From Papilionanthe hookeriana x Papilionanthe teres (lineage: Eukaryota; Streptophyta; Magnoliopsida; Asparagales; Orchidaceae): a stretch of DNA of 64,000 bases. Made by a program: the position numbers and the translations under genes. The notes beneath the pieces were generated by a model, which saw only the letters and a program-made list of their open reading frames with translations, did no database searches and was not told where the DNA came from. Positions 34,958 to 47,563 of this stretch are shown piece by piece (the first letter of the stretch is position 1; each line of letters starts with the position of its first letter). The DNA is taken from positions 23,540,001 to 23,604,000 of the forward strand of contig CM040434.1 of the NCBI GenBank assembly GCA_022702705.1, in the 5' to 3' direction.

Positions 34958-35038
34958 CCACGCTTAATATGAAAGTATCAAACAGGGTTTATATTACTCG
35001 GGTTCTTTAAAATTCCCTATAAAGGCAAGCCACTATAG
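34958..35038. other. Stem-loops B and A of family G (G4 copy)
   Basis: Stem-loop B at 34958-34987 (two or three weak pairs) and stem-loop A at 35017-35038 (CTATA..GGC and GCC..TATAG) in minus-strand order A then B, as in G1 and G2. Confidence 0.6.
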
Positions 35039-36777
35039 TTAATTACATCTTAAGTGACGGGAATCACCTAAGAAAACTCTCGATAATAATCAATAACTAC
35101 GCTTTCAAGAATTTCAAAGTTTAAGGTTTTCAAAGATTGAATTTTGGAATTTCAATAGGGAATGGATCAAATTTTGGAACATTTTGTTTTGTGAATCCAA
35201 AGGAAGAAAGGTAGGAGAAATCACTGATTCGAAGTGAACTTCGGTAATTTCCCGACTATCCTATCGTTTGGCTTGAGTTTAGGAAAGTCCTAATACTTAT
35301 TTAAATGTTTTGATCTTGCCAATTTTAATTAATTAAGGCTTATATTTGTATGATAAAATCAAACAAATAGCACAGAAGATGTGAGGGTTTATTGTCGTAT
35401 CGGACGACTACCTCGGAATCCTAAGACCGGTTAGGGCTTAATTTGCAATGCAAATGCCTAACGAAGAGTTGAGGATTTATGTTGCACTAGGCAAGCTACC
35501 TCGAAGTCCTATGGCTTGGTTATTTAATTCTAGGAAAGTTTTGCTTTGAAGTAGGTTCGAAGTTTCTTCGACGACGATGGCCGTGTCGCCCACCATGCTC
35601 CAAGTTCCTTGTTGTTGCAGAGGTTTAGTTTTAGAAATCATAAATCGGGAGATGAGAAAAGTGTTTTGGTTTAGAGAAAATCTTAATTTCCAAGTGTTTT
35701 TTACGTTTTAATTAAAACAAATCTTAAAGTTGATTATAACGACACCGGTTAAGATCCCGCGGTTCCATCCTTCGGCATCATTATTTTTATCGGATTCACT
35801 TAGTCCGGATGAATTTGCTAAACTCAACTGAATGAGTTCCACACTTTCATTTAGACCGTGGGAAATCCCGTTAGCAACACGTAGGTTACATCATCAGAGG
35901 TATTCCCGATCATCCAACGGGACGTTTTAATTTAGTTGTAATTGTAGTTTTGTGTTACGTTTGTGATTAAATTTTGAGTTGTTTTATATTTTGAAATGTT
36001 GTGGCGGTGAATTTTATCTTGCGATGACTTTTAACTTAATTTGGTTTTCAGTTTTAGGGACTATCCTAAAGGTGTGGGTTTTCATGCAACTGTTGTTTTA
36101 TCATGCAAGAAAAATAAAGTACATTTGCAAGGAAGTAAATTGCAAGAAAGTAAATTGCAAGAAAGTAAATTGCAATAAAATAAAAGCGTACTCGGAGGGT
36201 CTTCCCGTCATCCCAAGCTGCACTTAAAACACAATTAGAATATTTAAGCAAGTTCCTAGGTAAAGCTAGGGGAAAGGTTATGGTTTTCTACCAAATTCCT
36301 AATCCTATGGCTAGTCGACTCCTATGACGTCTAGGTTCTTTGTGTTTTTTGTTTGAGGACGATTTTCTTCATCAAAGGACAATTAAGTCCAATTGTTCTT
36401 ATAAATATCCTATCATATTGAGGAAGTGCTTAAGAAGAATCTTAAACATCTTTTCGATATTTTCGGGATTGTTTTAAGTCCAAATGAATTTAATTATATA
36501 AATGAATCGATCGTTCGAGGTTTTCAAGTCTTGTTAACTTGCTCGATGAACTAGGACATTTGAATATCCTATGAGTGAGGTAACACTTCATTTGATGTTC
36601 CATTTAGGAGTTATAATAATCAAAGCTTTCAAGGGTAAATTAGTATTCAAATGATTTGATTTAAGTTAAAGGGTTTAAATTTGGAATAGTGTTCAAGTTG
36701 CTTTACATTTATTTTGAATTCTTTATGTCTTAGGTGATGTTATATTTAATTCGACTTAATTTAATTGAGTTTTAATT

Positions 36778-37090
36778 TAGTTTAACATAGTTCGATTTAA
36801 TTTGATTTGGTGTTTAATTAATTTGATTTGATTTAATTTAATTTAATTATTTAATTTAATTTAATTTAATTTAATTGTTTAATTTAATTTAATTTAATTA
36901 TTTAATTTAATTTAATTTAATTGTTTAATTTAATTTAATTTAATTATTTAATTTAATTTAATTATTAAATTTAATTTAATTTAATTTAATTTTAATTTAG
37001 TTTAATTTAATTTAATTTGTTTTAATTTAATTTAATTTAATTTTAATTTAATTTAATTTTAATTTAATTTATCTTTAATTTACTTTATTT
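36778..37090. repeat. (TTTAA)n low-complexity tract in G4
   Basis: About 300 bp of TTTAATTTAA repeats with ATT/GTT interruptions. It sits at the same place as the tract in G5 (59888-60320). G2 has a degenerate, much less regular AAATTAAATTGAAAT-rich region at 20500-20830. Confidence 0.9.
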
Positions 37091-39696
37091 TTAATTTTAA
37101 TTGAAGTTTCAAAAGAGTTTAATAATTTAATTAAGTCTTTTAATATTTTAAATTTGAGTTATCATTTTAATTAAAAATTGAGTATTAATGATATAATTAG
37201 TTTAGGGATTTTTAAATTAAAGAATAAATCTCTTCCTAATAAATATCCCTTATTTTAATAATTCTAATTTATTATTCCTCCAAATTTAATCTATTATTTA
37301 ATTAAAGTTTAATCATTTTAAAATTATTTAATGGGTTTCTACCCTTTAATTATTTAAATTTCAATCATCCAAATCAGATTAAGATCAAATATTTTACTTG
37401 TTGATTTTTTATTAAACCTAAAGTTTTAATTAAGGGTTGAAAGTTTAATTACCATTTTACCCTTTAAGCTTAATAATTTCATAACTCACTAAATTGAACC
37501 CAAATGAACTTGAAATTTTTATGTGACTTCACTCATATGTCAATAAAGACATGAGAGGAGAAAATGTGATTTTTCTGTATTTAATTTATTTATATAATTA
37601 TTTTTGGTGGAAAATAGAGATTTTCAAGGAAAATTTAATAACATGACCAAGGGAAAGTTTCTATCCTTAAGAAAATTAGGGGACATTCCTAATGACCAGA
37701 GAAGCACTTGGACCAATTTTGGTGATTTTTTGAATTATATTATTTTTATTATAATTATTTTGAGTTTTGGAGTGTTAATTAATTTAAAAATAAAATAAAT
37801 GTTGAAAAATGGATTTTATATTTTTCAAAAATCTCTCTAATATCAAGGAAACCAGAGAAACAAATTTTTCAATTTTCTGATTTTTTTATGATTTATTATA
37901 ATTATTTTAGTGAAAATGCTAGAAAATACATTTTTTTAATTTTAAAATTACCCTAGGGCTTTAAAATTCAATATCTCACTAAATAGACCTAGGAAAAATG
38001 TGGGATTTGTTCCTAAGTGATTAAAATTCAAAATGTGACATTTTGGTGAATTTTATTATTTTTGTGATTTTTATTATTTTTTTTATTTTTTAATTATTAA
38101 AAATATTAAAGTATTATTAAAAAATCAACTTTTTAGAAAATTGAAATTTTAATTTTCTTAGGTTCCCCTGATATCAGAGAGGCTCCAAAACCAATTTGGT
38201 GAATTTTTGAAAAGTATTTTAAAAGTTATGAATTTTTAAAGTTTAAAATGGCTAAGTGGCTTAATTAACCCGATTAGTGGGGCTAACCAAGTCCAATTGA
38301 CCTCAAATTTTCATGGTGAATTCCTCTGATCCTAAAGGTCAGTGGAGAATTGATTTCAAGTCAATTTGATGCTTGGTTAACTCTAATTAATTAAAGACCT
38401 ATTTTGGGTGTTTAAGCCGATTAGAGTTGTTACGAGTGAATTAACTCAAGTCCCATTTTTCCTAGAGTTCTCCGGTCATAAGGAACATCACCAAATTTTT
38501 CTAGAACTATTTCACAGCATGCTAATTTTTGGAATTAAAATACTCAAAACAGCGAACATGCATTTGAAAAATAAATAACTTTTCACAGAGATGGCCTACC
38601 GACCTTGGAAAATTCGGGGAATGTTCCCAAGTTCGGAGGCTTCAAAGCCACTATGGTCTCATGCCATGGTGAATTGTATACATGCATGGAGAATTAAATG
38701 TATGCAGAGAGTAAATAAATTATAAAAAATAAAATACTTGATGAAATTAAATGATTTCTTTTCCACATTATTCTCCTCCGTTCACTGAGCGAGAGGGTAT
38801 TTTTATTTTATTTTTGTGAATTTTCTACACAAAGATATGGATTTTTAAAGTTTCGATATTTAATAAATACATTAAATACCCTATTTATCTACTTATCCAC
38901 GCGGCGCCGGTGAAACATCGGCGGCTCCGAAGGGGTACGTGTCGCGCGTCGTGATTGGGCGCCGCCATCCGAGTCATCCGTCCCGGGCCCCGCGGTTCAC
39001 GTAACATTCCCCGAGTCGGCGCAATTCGAATCGTCCGCTCGATACACGCGCGATCCAACGGCTCTCGGTCATCGTCTACGGCGGGTGTGCACCGTGACCG
39101 TCGACCTTCTAACCCTAATTTCTCGCTCGATTCTCGACGGATTTTCGTGTTCTTATGTCTCTATGGATTCGTCTTGAAGAGACGAACACATCCATACGGT
39201 AAACATGCATTTAAATTGACTCAAATTAAAATGAGAATCTCTGGAAGCTCGGGAAGAAGAGGGAGTCCATACCTTTGCTCGGAGAAGTGAAGCTTCGATG
39301 CGAGAGTTGTTACACCTTCGATTGGATCCTAGTAAGCTCCGGATAAAGTCTCCGATCCGGTGACTTGTCTAGGTTGGACTTCGACCACGGCCGATCACAA
39401 AGCTTGGAGGGCTGGAACAAGCTGGGTGGCCTAGAGATGGGGCTTTCGGTGGGGAACTTCTCCTCTTGGTCCGGTGAAGGTGTAGGACCAATCGATTTGG
39501 GAATTGGCTCACTTGTGAAGAAGTGTCCTGGTTTTTGGGCTAAAGTTTGAGCTCGAAATTGGGCTCGGCTAGAGGGAATCGGGCTGGAATTCGGTGGGGA
39601 TCGGGTGCTCTATGTGTGGAGAGTGATGCGGAGTGATTTTGGCGGAGTTTCCTTAAGGTTTCGTTCGGCACCTCCTTTGGCCGAGAGGGTGAGGGG

Positions 39697-39704
39697 TTTA
39701 AATA
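39697..39704 (-). promoter_or_regulatory. TATA box of G4
   Basis: Minus-strand GCCTATTTAAACCCC, 2.37 kb from the LTR 5' end. About 420 bp downstream on the minus strand, GCAAAGGTATGGACTCC (about 39264-39280) resembles a 5' splice site. Confidence 0.55.
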
Positions 39705-42076
39705 GGCATGGTCGGAGGCTCTCCAGGGGAGTTTAATGGTTGGGATCAGCTGCTGCGGTGAGGAGAAGAACGAGCTGCAATGGCCATTTGGAGTGAGGCG
39801 GCTCAGCAAGGTGGAATTCCAAAATTTGGCTCCTCCCGAGGTTTCGGGCATGGTGTTTTCCGGCGATCGGGTGGCCGGTCGGCCGAGGTCGGGTCGCCCT
39901 CGAAGCTCGGGTGGGTCGGGGCTGGAGGCTTGTGCGATCAATCGAGGTTTTACATGTGTAAAGGAGTTTGATTTAAATGGAATGGGAGAAGGCTCACTTT
40001 GGCTTGGTTTGGGTCAACCCACCATTTTGGGCTTGGTGCACCCTTCCAAGCTCGATTTTGAGCTGAGGGAATCATTTAGGTCGGCTTAGAAGGAGTGGTG
40101 AAGTCTCCATCCATGATGAGGTGGCTAAACATGGTTTAGTGTGTGACATGATTAAGGTAAAAAAGGGTTAAAGGAGGTTTAAGAAAGAACCCCCTCTTCT
40201 TGCCATAAATGGACTAATGACAAGTCAAAGCCCTCATGGCTTCATGTGGCTTGAGAATGGCTTGTTCATGGCTTCATTTGGCTTGGGAAAAGGTTGATTT
40301 GTTTCATGAAAAGGGTTTTAGAAATTTTTGACATTTAGGGGGTAATTTGACATGTGGCTTGATTTGGAATGGTTTAATTGATGATTTTGAAACTTAGGGG
40401 TGATTTTGATCAAATGGATGATGAGGGGAAGTGTCATGTGGGCTTTAGGATGATTTGGGCTTTTAAAATTTAATGAAGATGGGCTTTTAAGAAGGTTTAA
40501 GGGAAGTGGGCTTTTAAGTTTAAGGATGTGTTCATGGATGGGAATTTTTGTAGAAGTTTGGGCCAAATAGTTGTTGGTTTTGGTTTAGGGATGTTTCATG
40601 GATAATTTGAAATAGATTTAAGGTGGTTTGGGTTTGAATTGGGTTGAATTTGGGTTTATTTGGTAAATGGGCCAATGTAGGTCAAATTGGGCTAACTTGG
40701 GCCAATGTTGGGCTAGGGTTGAAATTGATGTAAAATAAATGTTGAGAAATGTTTATGGGAGTGTTTCAAAGAGGTTTTGGCTTTGGTTGGGTTTTGATTT
40801 TGAGGTTTGGGCCTATTTGGGTTAGGTTTGGGTTTAGGTCGAAATTGGGCTTTTTGATTTTGGGTTGAATTTGAGTGGGGTTTGGGTCAAAATCTTGGGC
40901 AAATCATGTTAGGGTTTTGTTTGTGGGAATGTTAAGGAAGATTTAGAAAAGATTTGGGGTTAATTGGAGTTGAATTGGGTTAGTTTGGGCTAAGTTTGGG
41001 TCATGGGTCCAAATTTGGGCTTTAAGGCCCAAAGTGAAATTGGATCCAAATGTCAATCAAATTGGACTTGGATTTGGTCTAGATTGGTATTGGGGATGTT
41101 GAATTAAAGTTTAAAATTGAATTGGACCAAAATTGGGGTCAATTGGGTAGGTTTGGTTTAACATTGGGTCTACTTTGGGTTAAAATGGGTCAATTTAGGG
41201 GTTTTGACAAAAGTAGGGTAAATTGACAAAATTGACCCATGGTGTAGTTGGACAAAATGAAATTGGGAATATTTAGGATTTTCTGGAATTTTTTGGGAAT
41301 TTTCTGAATTTTTGGATTTTTAGGCCAAGAAGGGTATTTTGGGTATTTGGAGGGTATTGGAGGGTATTTTTGGAATCTTTGGTATTTTTGGGTATGGATG
41401 ATCAATTTGAGTGATGTGGAGATGTTTGGGATTGATTTTGGAAAATTTTGGGTAATTTGAAAATTTTGCGAAAATTTGGGTAATTTCGAGGGTTTTGGGT
41501 AGGTTTAATAGGTGTAGGGTCTCGGGGTCAAAAATTGAAAATTTGGGAAATTGGAGATTGGGTGAATTTAGGTGGAAAGAAATCATTTTGGTTGAGCCAT
41601 GAAACCATTTCAAGCCCATATGAGCCATGAAAGGACTCATTTGAGGCATTCACTATGTTGTTCCTAACCCTCTTACCGAGGGCTTAGTGGGTTAAGGACC
41701 ATCCATGTGAATCACCCACATGAGTCGGGAGGTTAAGTTGGGTATGGGTGTGGTTTTAGGAAGTGTGTGGAAATGTAGTGTGTAAGTGTAGTGTAAGTCA
41801 GCCCCCTCACTGGACCGAGCCACCCAGGGTAGTCCTAAGGCCAAAGAGTCCTATAGGAACTCATCCTTTAAACTTCCACATTTGATTTCAACCCTCTAGG
41901 TGATTAGGGGTCTATAGTCAAATTTGTGGAGTTTGCAGGGAGTTTAGAAGTGGTTTGAATTTCTAAAAGGCGGGTCCCAATTCTAGTCCTCTAAGATAGT
42001 CAAAAGAAAAAGCCTAAGGCTAGATCCTAAGCACTAAAAAGAAGAAGGGAAGACCTCATCAAAAATGAGGTCAACA

Positions 42077-42646
42077 ATATGTTTTCAAAAATTAATTAGG
42101 CTTTTAAACCTAGTGAACGACCTTAAATCACTCCTTTTAGATTTACGAGAAACTCTTGAATGAGATAACCTACAGTTGCTAACGAGAATTCTCCAGTCTA
42201 AAAGAGCCTACCAACTCATTCAGACTAAGTAAATTTAAAAGAAAATAGTGATGCCAAAATGAGGGAACCGTGGGATCATGTTTTTAAAAATTAATTAGGC
42301 TTTTAAACTTAGTGAATGACCTTAAATCACTCCTTTTAGATTTACAAGAATCGCTTGAATGAGGTAACCTACAGTTACTAACGAGAACTCTCCAGTCTAA
42401 ACGAGCCTACCAACTCATTCATACTAAGTAAATTTAAAAGAAAATAGTGATACCAGAATGAGGGAACCATGGGATCCTATTTGGTGTCGCTCTAACTAAA
42501 TTAAAATTCTCCCAAATAAGAAACTTAAATAACAACATAACAAAACCAAAATATTGACACATAACCTATAAAACCATAAAACCTTAGACCTTGGAACTGC
42601 TACTTCAACAAAGAGCTAAGAGCAAACACCGTGGGCAGCATGATGG
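42077..42646 (+). repeat. G3 right part with 199-bp tandem duplication
   Basis: Continues G3 after G4. Two units, 42079-42277 and 42278-42476, differ at about 15 positions. Each contains AACCTACAGTTGCTAACGAG, or a near copy, corresponding to AACCTACGTGTTGCTAACGG of G4 read on minus. The sequence ends where the H2 LTR begins at 42647, so the last ~1 kb of G3 is not present. Confidence 0.8.
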
Positions 42647-44286
42647 TGACTTTTTAATTTGCCAAAATTTATGAACTCAGTTTTAGATATATATAATGAT
42701 TTAGTTTTATAATGAGTCACAAAATTAAACGCAAGTATACGTATCGCTCAAGTAATACAGGGCTCTAGTGGAGTCCTGAATATCGATCCCATAGAGAGGT
42801 TTTAATTTTATGACATTGCACAAAAATCTCTTATCGAATCATAGTTCAATAGCAAGTAAGTTTAATTCTTAAAATAAAGATAAACAATTTTAATTACTAT
42901 TTCTACCAAAGTAAAGTTAAACTAACACAAGACTAAAGTTATAACAAAGTTCAGTTGTAAGAAAGAGTCTTCCTCCTTTTTAATCATAATTTGATGATTA
43001 TTGCGACATAGATCAGTGATGCAAATGTATTGTGCCAAATAGGAGCATTCCTATTATTTACCCATATTTCAGCGTATAAAGAAAATTGGATAATCCTAGG
43101 TTTAGTCCTCAAATCTATGGTTAGACTGAGAGGATACTGGCTCTCACTCCAGAGCTCTCACTTCCCTTTGCCTGAAGACTAACTCTCACTTTGGTTTCCA
43201 AACATTAGGACCGAATTTAAGATTTCCGCCTGTCACTCTGAAATCTCCAATTCTACGCTCATCAAAGTATATTTCCCTATTTATTTGCACTCAATCCCCA
43301 TGAACTACATCTCTCATTTATGGACATTGAATGTGACCTTCAATTTTGTTGTGGAACTTAAAATCCTTTTGAAAAATATGTTTCCCAACAAGTTTTAACA
43401 ATTCAATTTGCCAGATCAAAAAGTAGATGAAGTTTGAAGTGAAAAGGTCATCACAAATTCTTCATAATAAATCAGAACATCATTTCCATATCACAACATC
43501 AACACATCACATTAAAAGGAGAAAGACAAAGATATCTACTCAAGGCTCATGAGGAAAAGATGACAAAACAAGGATTATATATATATAAACAACGTCATAC
43601 AAATAGAGTAAAGTAATGACAACATATCTCAAACTCTTCCCCAAGAGAATCTCACGGAATTCCTTTGACTCCTCTTCTTTCTTCATAACAACACAATTCT
43701 CTCTTTAGATAAGTAAGTAAGAAGAAATCTTTCACTTTCCCTCTCCTCTTACACTCCTTAGAAGAGAAAGCACAAAACCTAAATTTCCTAAACAAAATGA
43801 AAGAAACTCTATCTAAACTCTAAACTCTTCTCTCCACTCCCCCCCTTTAAAATTTGGCTCTAAAAGTGTTTAAATTCAGCCAAAACTAAATTCCCAAGAG
43901 TTTCCTCAAGCAGCCCTTCAAAATTCGGCCAAATACATTGAATCTAGTTTAAAATTGGGATAGGGTGCGGTCTGACGCTGGATAGGGCATCGTTCAGTGC
44001 ATTATTCCGCCAATACGGGAGCAATTCTCTATAAAATAGTGCGGTCCGGCGCTTGTGACAGTGTCGTTTGGCGCTAGTTCAATAAAATGCACTTTTGTCC
44101 TTTTTTGTGCCAAATTCGCTCCTTTTCGCTCTAAATTTGCTCCTTTTTTTTGCTTCCTTTTGCTCTAAAGGCCTAAAATCATTGTACCTGCATGAAATCG
44201 TGAAAAATACCTTTCTTTAAAGTGCAATATCATCAAAAATAGGTATAAAATGAATAGTAAAAAGCTATCAAATTTTCAATGGATCA
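42647..44286 (-). repeat. H2 3' LTR, 1640 bp
   Basis: Minus strand begins TGATCCATTGAAAATTTGAT and ends AATTAAAAAGTCA. It is clearly homologous to 27913-29541, including two dyad motifs (43966-44000 and 44039-44075) and the conserved ACTTGAGCGATACGTATACT. An AT dinucleotide run at 43578-43588 is specific to this copy. Confidence 0.88.
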
Positions 44287-45610
44287 AGATCTCCCAAACT
44301 TAACTATTACTTATCCTCATGCAATTTTAGTTAATACATAAAATAATGATTGCTACAATAAACTTTCTTTCTATAATACCATAGTTTTTATTTAGATAAG
44401 TACAATAGTAAGATTTTCAGAAAGATCTTTGAATAATTCAAGTAAATTCTGCAGGTGTATGACTATCTAGTAATCGAGTCTAAGAGTTCTAGTCTTCTAT
44501 TCATTTTAAAAAAAAACTATAGATTGTCCTATTAAGGCACTTCAAAGGATTACATGAAGAACACTGCTAGTAAGGATTCTAATCCACATATATAAATTCA
44601 GGAAAGTAAATAATTTTTTTTTCTTTTGGTAGGTCCAAATGAAGCCAATTTTTGATTAGGCATCTCCTCAAGCTTCTCTTACTTTTTTTTCTTTCATTTT
44701 CTTTTGCTTTTCTTTTTCTTTTCTTTTCATTTCTTTCTTTTCTTTTCTTTTCTTTTAAGTGAGGATTACTGTATCTAGATAGCCTTTTATGATTTTGGAC
44801 TTCACCCTTCTCACCCTAAATTTGAAACTTACCACATTTCTTTACCTTATAGGCATTTCTTTAGCTTATTAATGATTCATCATAAAGTCTCAATCCTTTC
44901 CTATCACATAAAGTTTTATGATTCTTAATATTTCAAATATACAGTTTTTCTTACTTTGAATAGTTGACTATAGTCTTATTTTCTTATACCAAATATCTTA
45001 GCTTACAAAATTACTTTTCATTACCAAATACTTTCATTCAACTTTACAAAAATACTTAAATAATATCAAAATACAGTTATCTGAAGTTTAGTTCTATTAC
45101 AGGAAATCATGTTAATAATTTAAAAATAATTTTAAATGAGAACAATTACAATTAATTCTTTCCCTCCCCTAAACTTAGATTTTTGAATATCAATATAATT
45201 AACATGGGAAGAAAGAAAAGATCTAAATATATAACTCATACCTCAATATGTTGGGCTTTCATACCTTTGAGTTTAAGCAGGGTTTTCTTTATAAAGTAGA
45301 ACAGTAAGCCTGAAATAAATAAGAGCATTTCTCTACACAAATTTGGGTTAGAAATTTGCAAGGGCAGAAGTTTAAAAACATGAAACATAAACTATGCACT
45401 CAACATTATCATCCAACGGTTACTATCACAAAATAAACTAACAAACCAAACACATGAAAACTCTACTATAACATCACATACATCACAATTCAACATAAAG
45501 TCTGCTACCGGTACATCCAAATACACATTACATCACAGATACAAATCAGAAAGAGTCTCAGGTACATCACATATACAAAACACAAATAAAATGAAAATAA
45601 AACTATAAAA
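44287..45610 (-). other. H2 3' non-coding region
   Basis: LTR-proximal polypurine tract AAGTTTGGGAGATCT (44287-44301), conserved purine block (44642-44820) and an internal tract ATCTAAGTTTAGGGGAGGGA (45161-45180), in the same order and spacing as in H1. Confidence 0.75.
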
Positions 45611-46704
45611 CTACAAATCGTCATCTTCTACAGGAACTCAACCATCATCAGGTTCTTCAGGCTGTTATGGAGTATACTCAGGGTATGTAGGAAATACAAC
45701 ACTAATGTCTCCCCTGAAAAATCTTATCTGTGTGTCATGATCAGCTATCTCATATTCTCTCCACCGCACTTGATAATCATCATTTATTTTGTTCCTTACT
45801 TCTAGTCCCTCTACTATTGTGTTCAACCTTTCCAACTGATCCATAACATCATGCAGAGTAGGCTCTCTAGATGTAGTTGATCTTTCATGACTAGAACAAG
45901 GCTCATCATCTTTCTTACTCCAACTCCATCCTACATGGGCTTCATAGATTTTCAAATTTAATTTAGTGATGGGCTTCAGGGGATAGACTACCTCATCAAT
46001 ATCTTCCGTTGCTACACCTAACTGAACATACAAGGCATGAATTAGGCTGGGGTGTCTTAGTCCACCTGTAGTCTCTCCTTTAGAACTTGTCAAAATATTT
46101 TTATGAATAATAGCCCCAATATTTATATTCTTCGTGTTCAGTAATTCAGAATAGCTCTATCTATTGTAACCTCACTATGATGGTTGGTAAGTAAAAGTCT
46201 TGCAGAAATGAAATATTATCAGGCTTTTTATACAGGATTAGGTAGAAAGGAGGAAGTTAACACTTAGCCTTTGTTTAACCTTCCATTCTACTTTTCCATC
46301 GGTCAAAAGATTTACAATCATATCTAATGCTTCATTTGTAATAGGAAAATTTTCATATTCACAAGAAAAGGTGCTCTTAACTGACAAAATGAATTAATGT
46401 AAGTAGGGGTGAATCCAACTATTTGGACTCTAATCAAAATGTATTCACTCTCAGAATAATACAAATTTGCATAAAGTTCTCTAACAATACCCAGCATCGC
46501 TTCAGCAGTGAAATAATAAAAAATCTCACATTGACAGTTCACAATAAGTTCTTCAAGCATACCTCCAGGATTTTTAAAGGCTCTCTCTTGAATACATTTC
46601 TTATTGCTAAGAAACATACTAAAGCGCAAATAAGCTTTGAAATTCACAAATTTGCTTTCATCATACTCAAATTTTCTCTTCCCCTTTGAAAATATTGGAG
46701 CCAT
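45611..46704 (-). pseudogene. Accessory ORF B of H2, Transposase_32-like
   Basis: The minus-strand frame from 46704 starts MAPIFSKGKRKFEYDESKFV and is open to about 46324 (VRELYANLYYSESEYILIRV). A frameshift zone lies near 46130-46320, then an open frame of 142 codons at 45665-46093 contains SKGETTGGLRHPSLIHALYV, a Ser/Arg-rich linker, a heptad-like LERLNTIVEGLEV helix and RWREYEIADHDTQIRFF. A single TAA after PEYTP interrupts an acidic tail that would end at 45611. This copy is the better guide to the protein: ~360 residues, a globular N-terminal part, a helical spacer and an acidic end. Function unknown. Confidence 0.8.
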
Positions 46705-47563
46705 TTGTCTAAAAATATCAAATTTATCCAAATTAATTTTACAATTGCAGTGTAATGGAATCCAAGGTAAATTTAAAAAGATAAGAACTCAATATCCATG
46801 AAAAATCTCCAAAGTTTCTCCAAAAAATTCAATATTTCAAATCTTCCTATTGTAGGAGATTTCCACGGTCAAAATCAAAAAAATTTAAGTTAAAGTGTAG
46901 CTCTTACCAAGAGAAGATGAAATCTGAACTTTTCTGGCCACGAAATCGCTTCAAATCCAAAGGCTAGTAAGCCCTAGGTGCAAAAATAGGCCTTAGCTGG
47001 AGGTAGAAGACGATGGTTTGGGTAAAAATGGCTGGTCGCAGGGTTAAATCGTGAAAATTTGGAGTTTTAGGCCTTTTACCTGGTTGAACATTGTCTGGCA
47101 CTAGCGGCAGCGTCGTTCGGTGCATAATTCTGCTATAATGGCCAAACTCTCTGTCTTTTGGCGCGGTCTGACGCTGGTGGCAGCGCCGTTTGACGCCAAT
47201 TCAAAAACTGGGCTTCTAACTTTCTTTTGCAATTTCCATCTTTTCAAGCCCGTTCTGACGTTTAATTAGTCTAATTAAGCATTAAATAACAATGTAAAGC
47301 CATGGAAAATGATATTTTTAACACAAACATCACAAAACATCACTTACATATATAAAATCCAAGTGTCAGACACATACACATAACACTAAACTTTATACAT
47401 CATCAAGCCATATAATTTTAAAATTCAACATCAATCACAACCACAACACAATAACGATAAAAACTAAACAAGAAAACAAGTACAAATATAACATGCAAGC
47501 AAAGCAAAGCAAAGCAATCAATTAGTTCAAATACACAAACACAGAAATGTAATAATCAAGTCT
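46705..47563 (-). promoter_or_regulatory. Leader between ORF A and ORF B in H2
   Basis: Non-coding, ~860 bp, with two dyad motifs (47091-47122 and 47161-47197) and an intervening TTGGCCATTATAGCAGAATT on the minus strand, matching the H1 leader and the LTR. Confidence 0.6.

Larger units (their letters stand above)
34618..42081 (-). mobile_element. G4: complete ~7.45-kb giant solo LTR with TSD ATATG
   Basis: The element is 34623-42076, in plus reading TGTGTCGGCA...GAGGTCAACA. The 5-bp duplication ATATG is exact on both sides (34618-34622 and 42077-42081). Read on the minus strand it starts TGTTGACCTCATTTTTGATG and ends ATGCCGACACA. It shows no internal LTR pair, primer site plus polyprotein, or conserved ORF, so the simplest reading is a solo LTR left by recombination of a very large Ty3/gypsy-type (Tat/Ogre-like?) element. 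Core promoter TATTTAAA at 39697-39704 (-) implies a ~2.4-kb U3 and ~5-kb R-U5. Other parts are a GC-rich, CpG-containing leader (38880-39660), an (AAATT)n tract (36778-37090) and a hairpin-rich end (34950-35460). An alternative is a complete non-autonomous element. It is inserted inverted in G3. Confidence 0.82.

Noticed and set aside
39540..40089. Overlapping 117-133 codon open frames in the GC-rich part of G4
   Set aside because: G5 (62544-62870) shows the same DNA, but the frames are not preserved through indels and both strands are open. This is expected from GC-rich non-coding LTR sequence.
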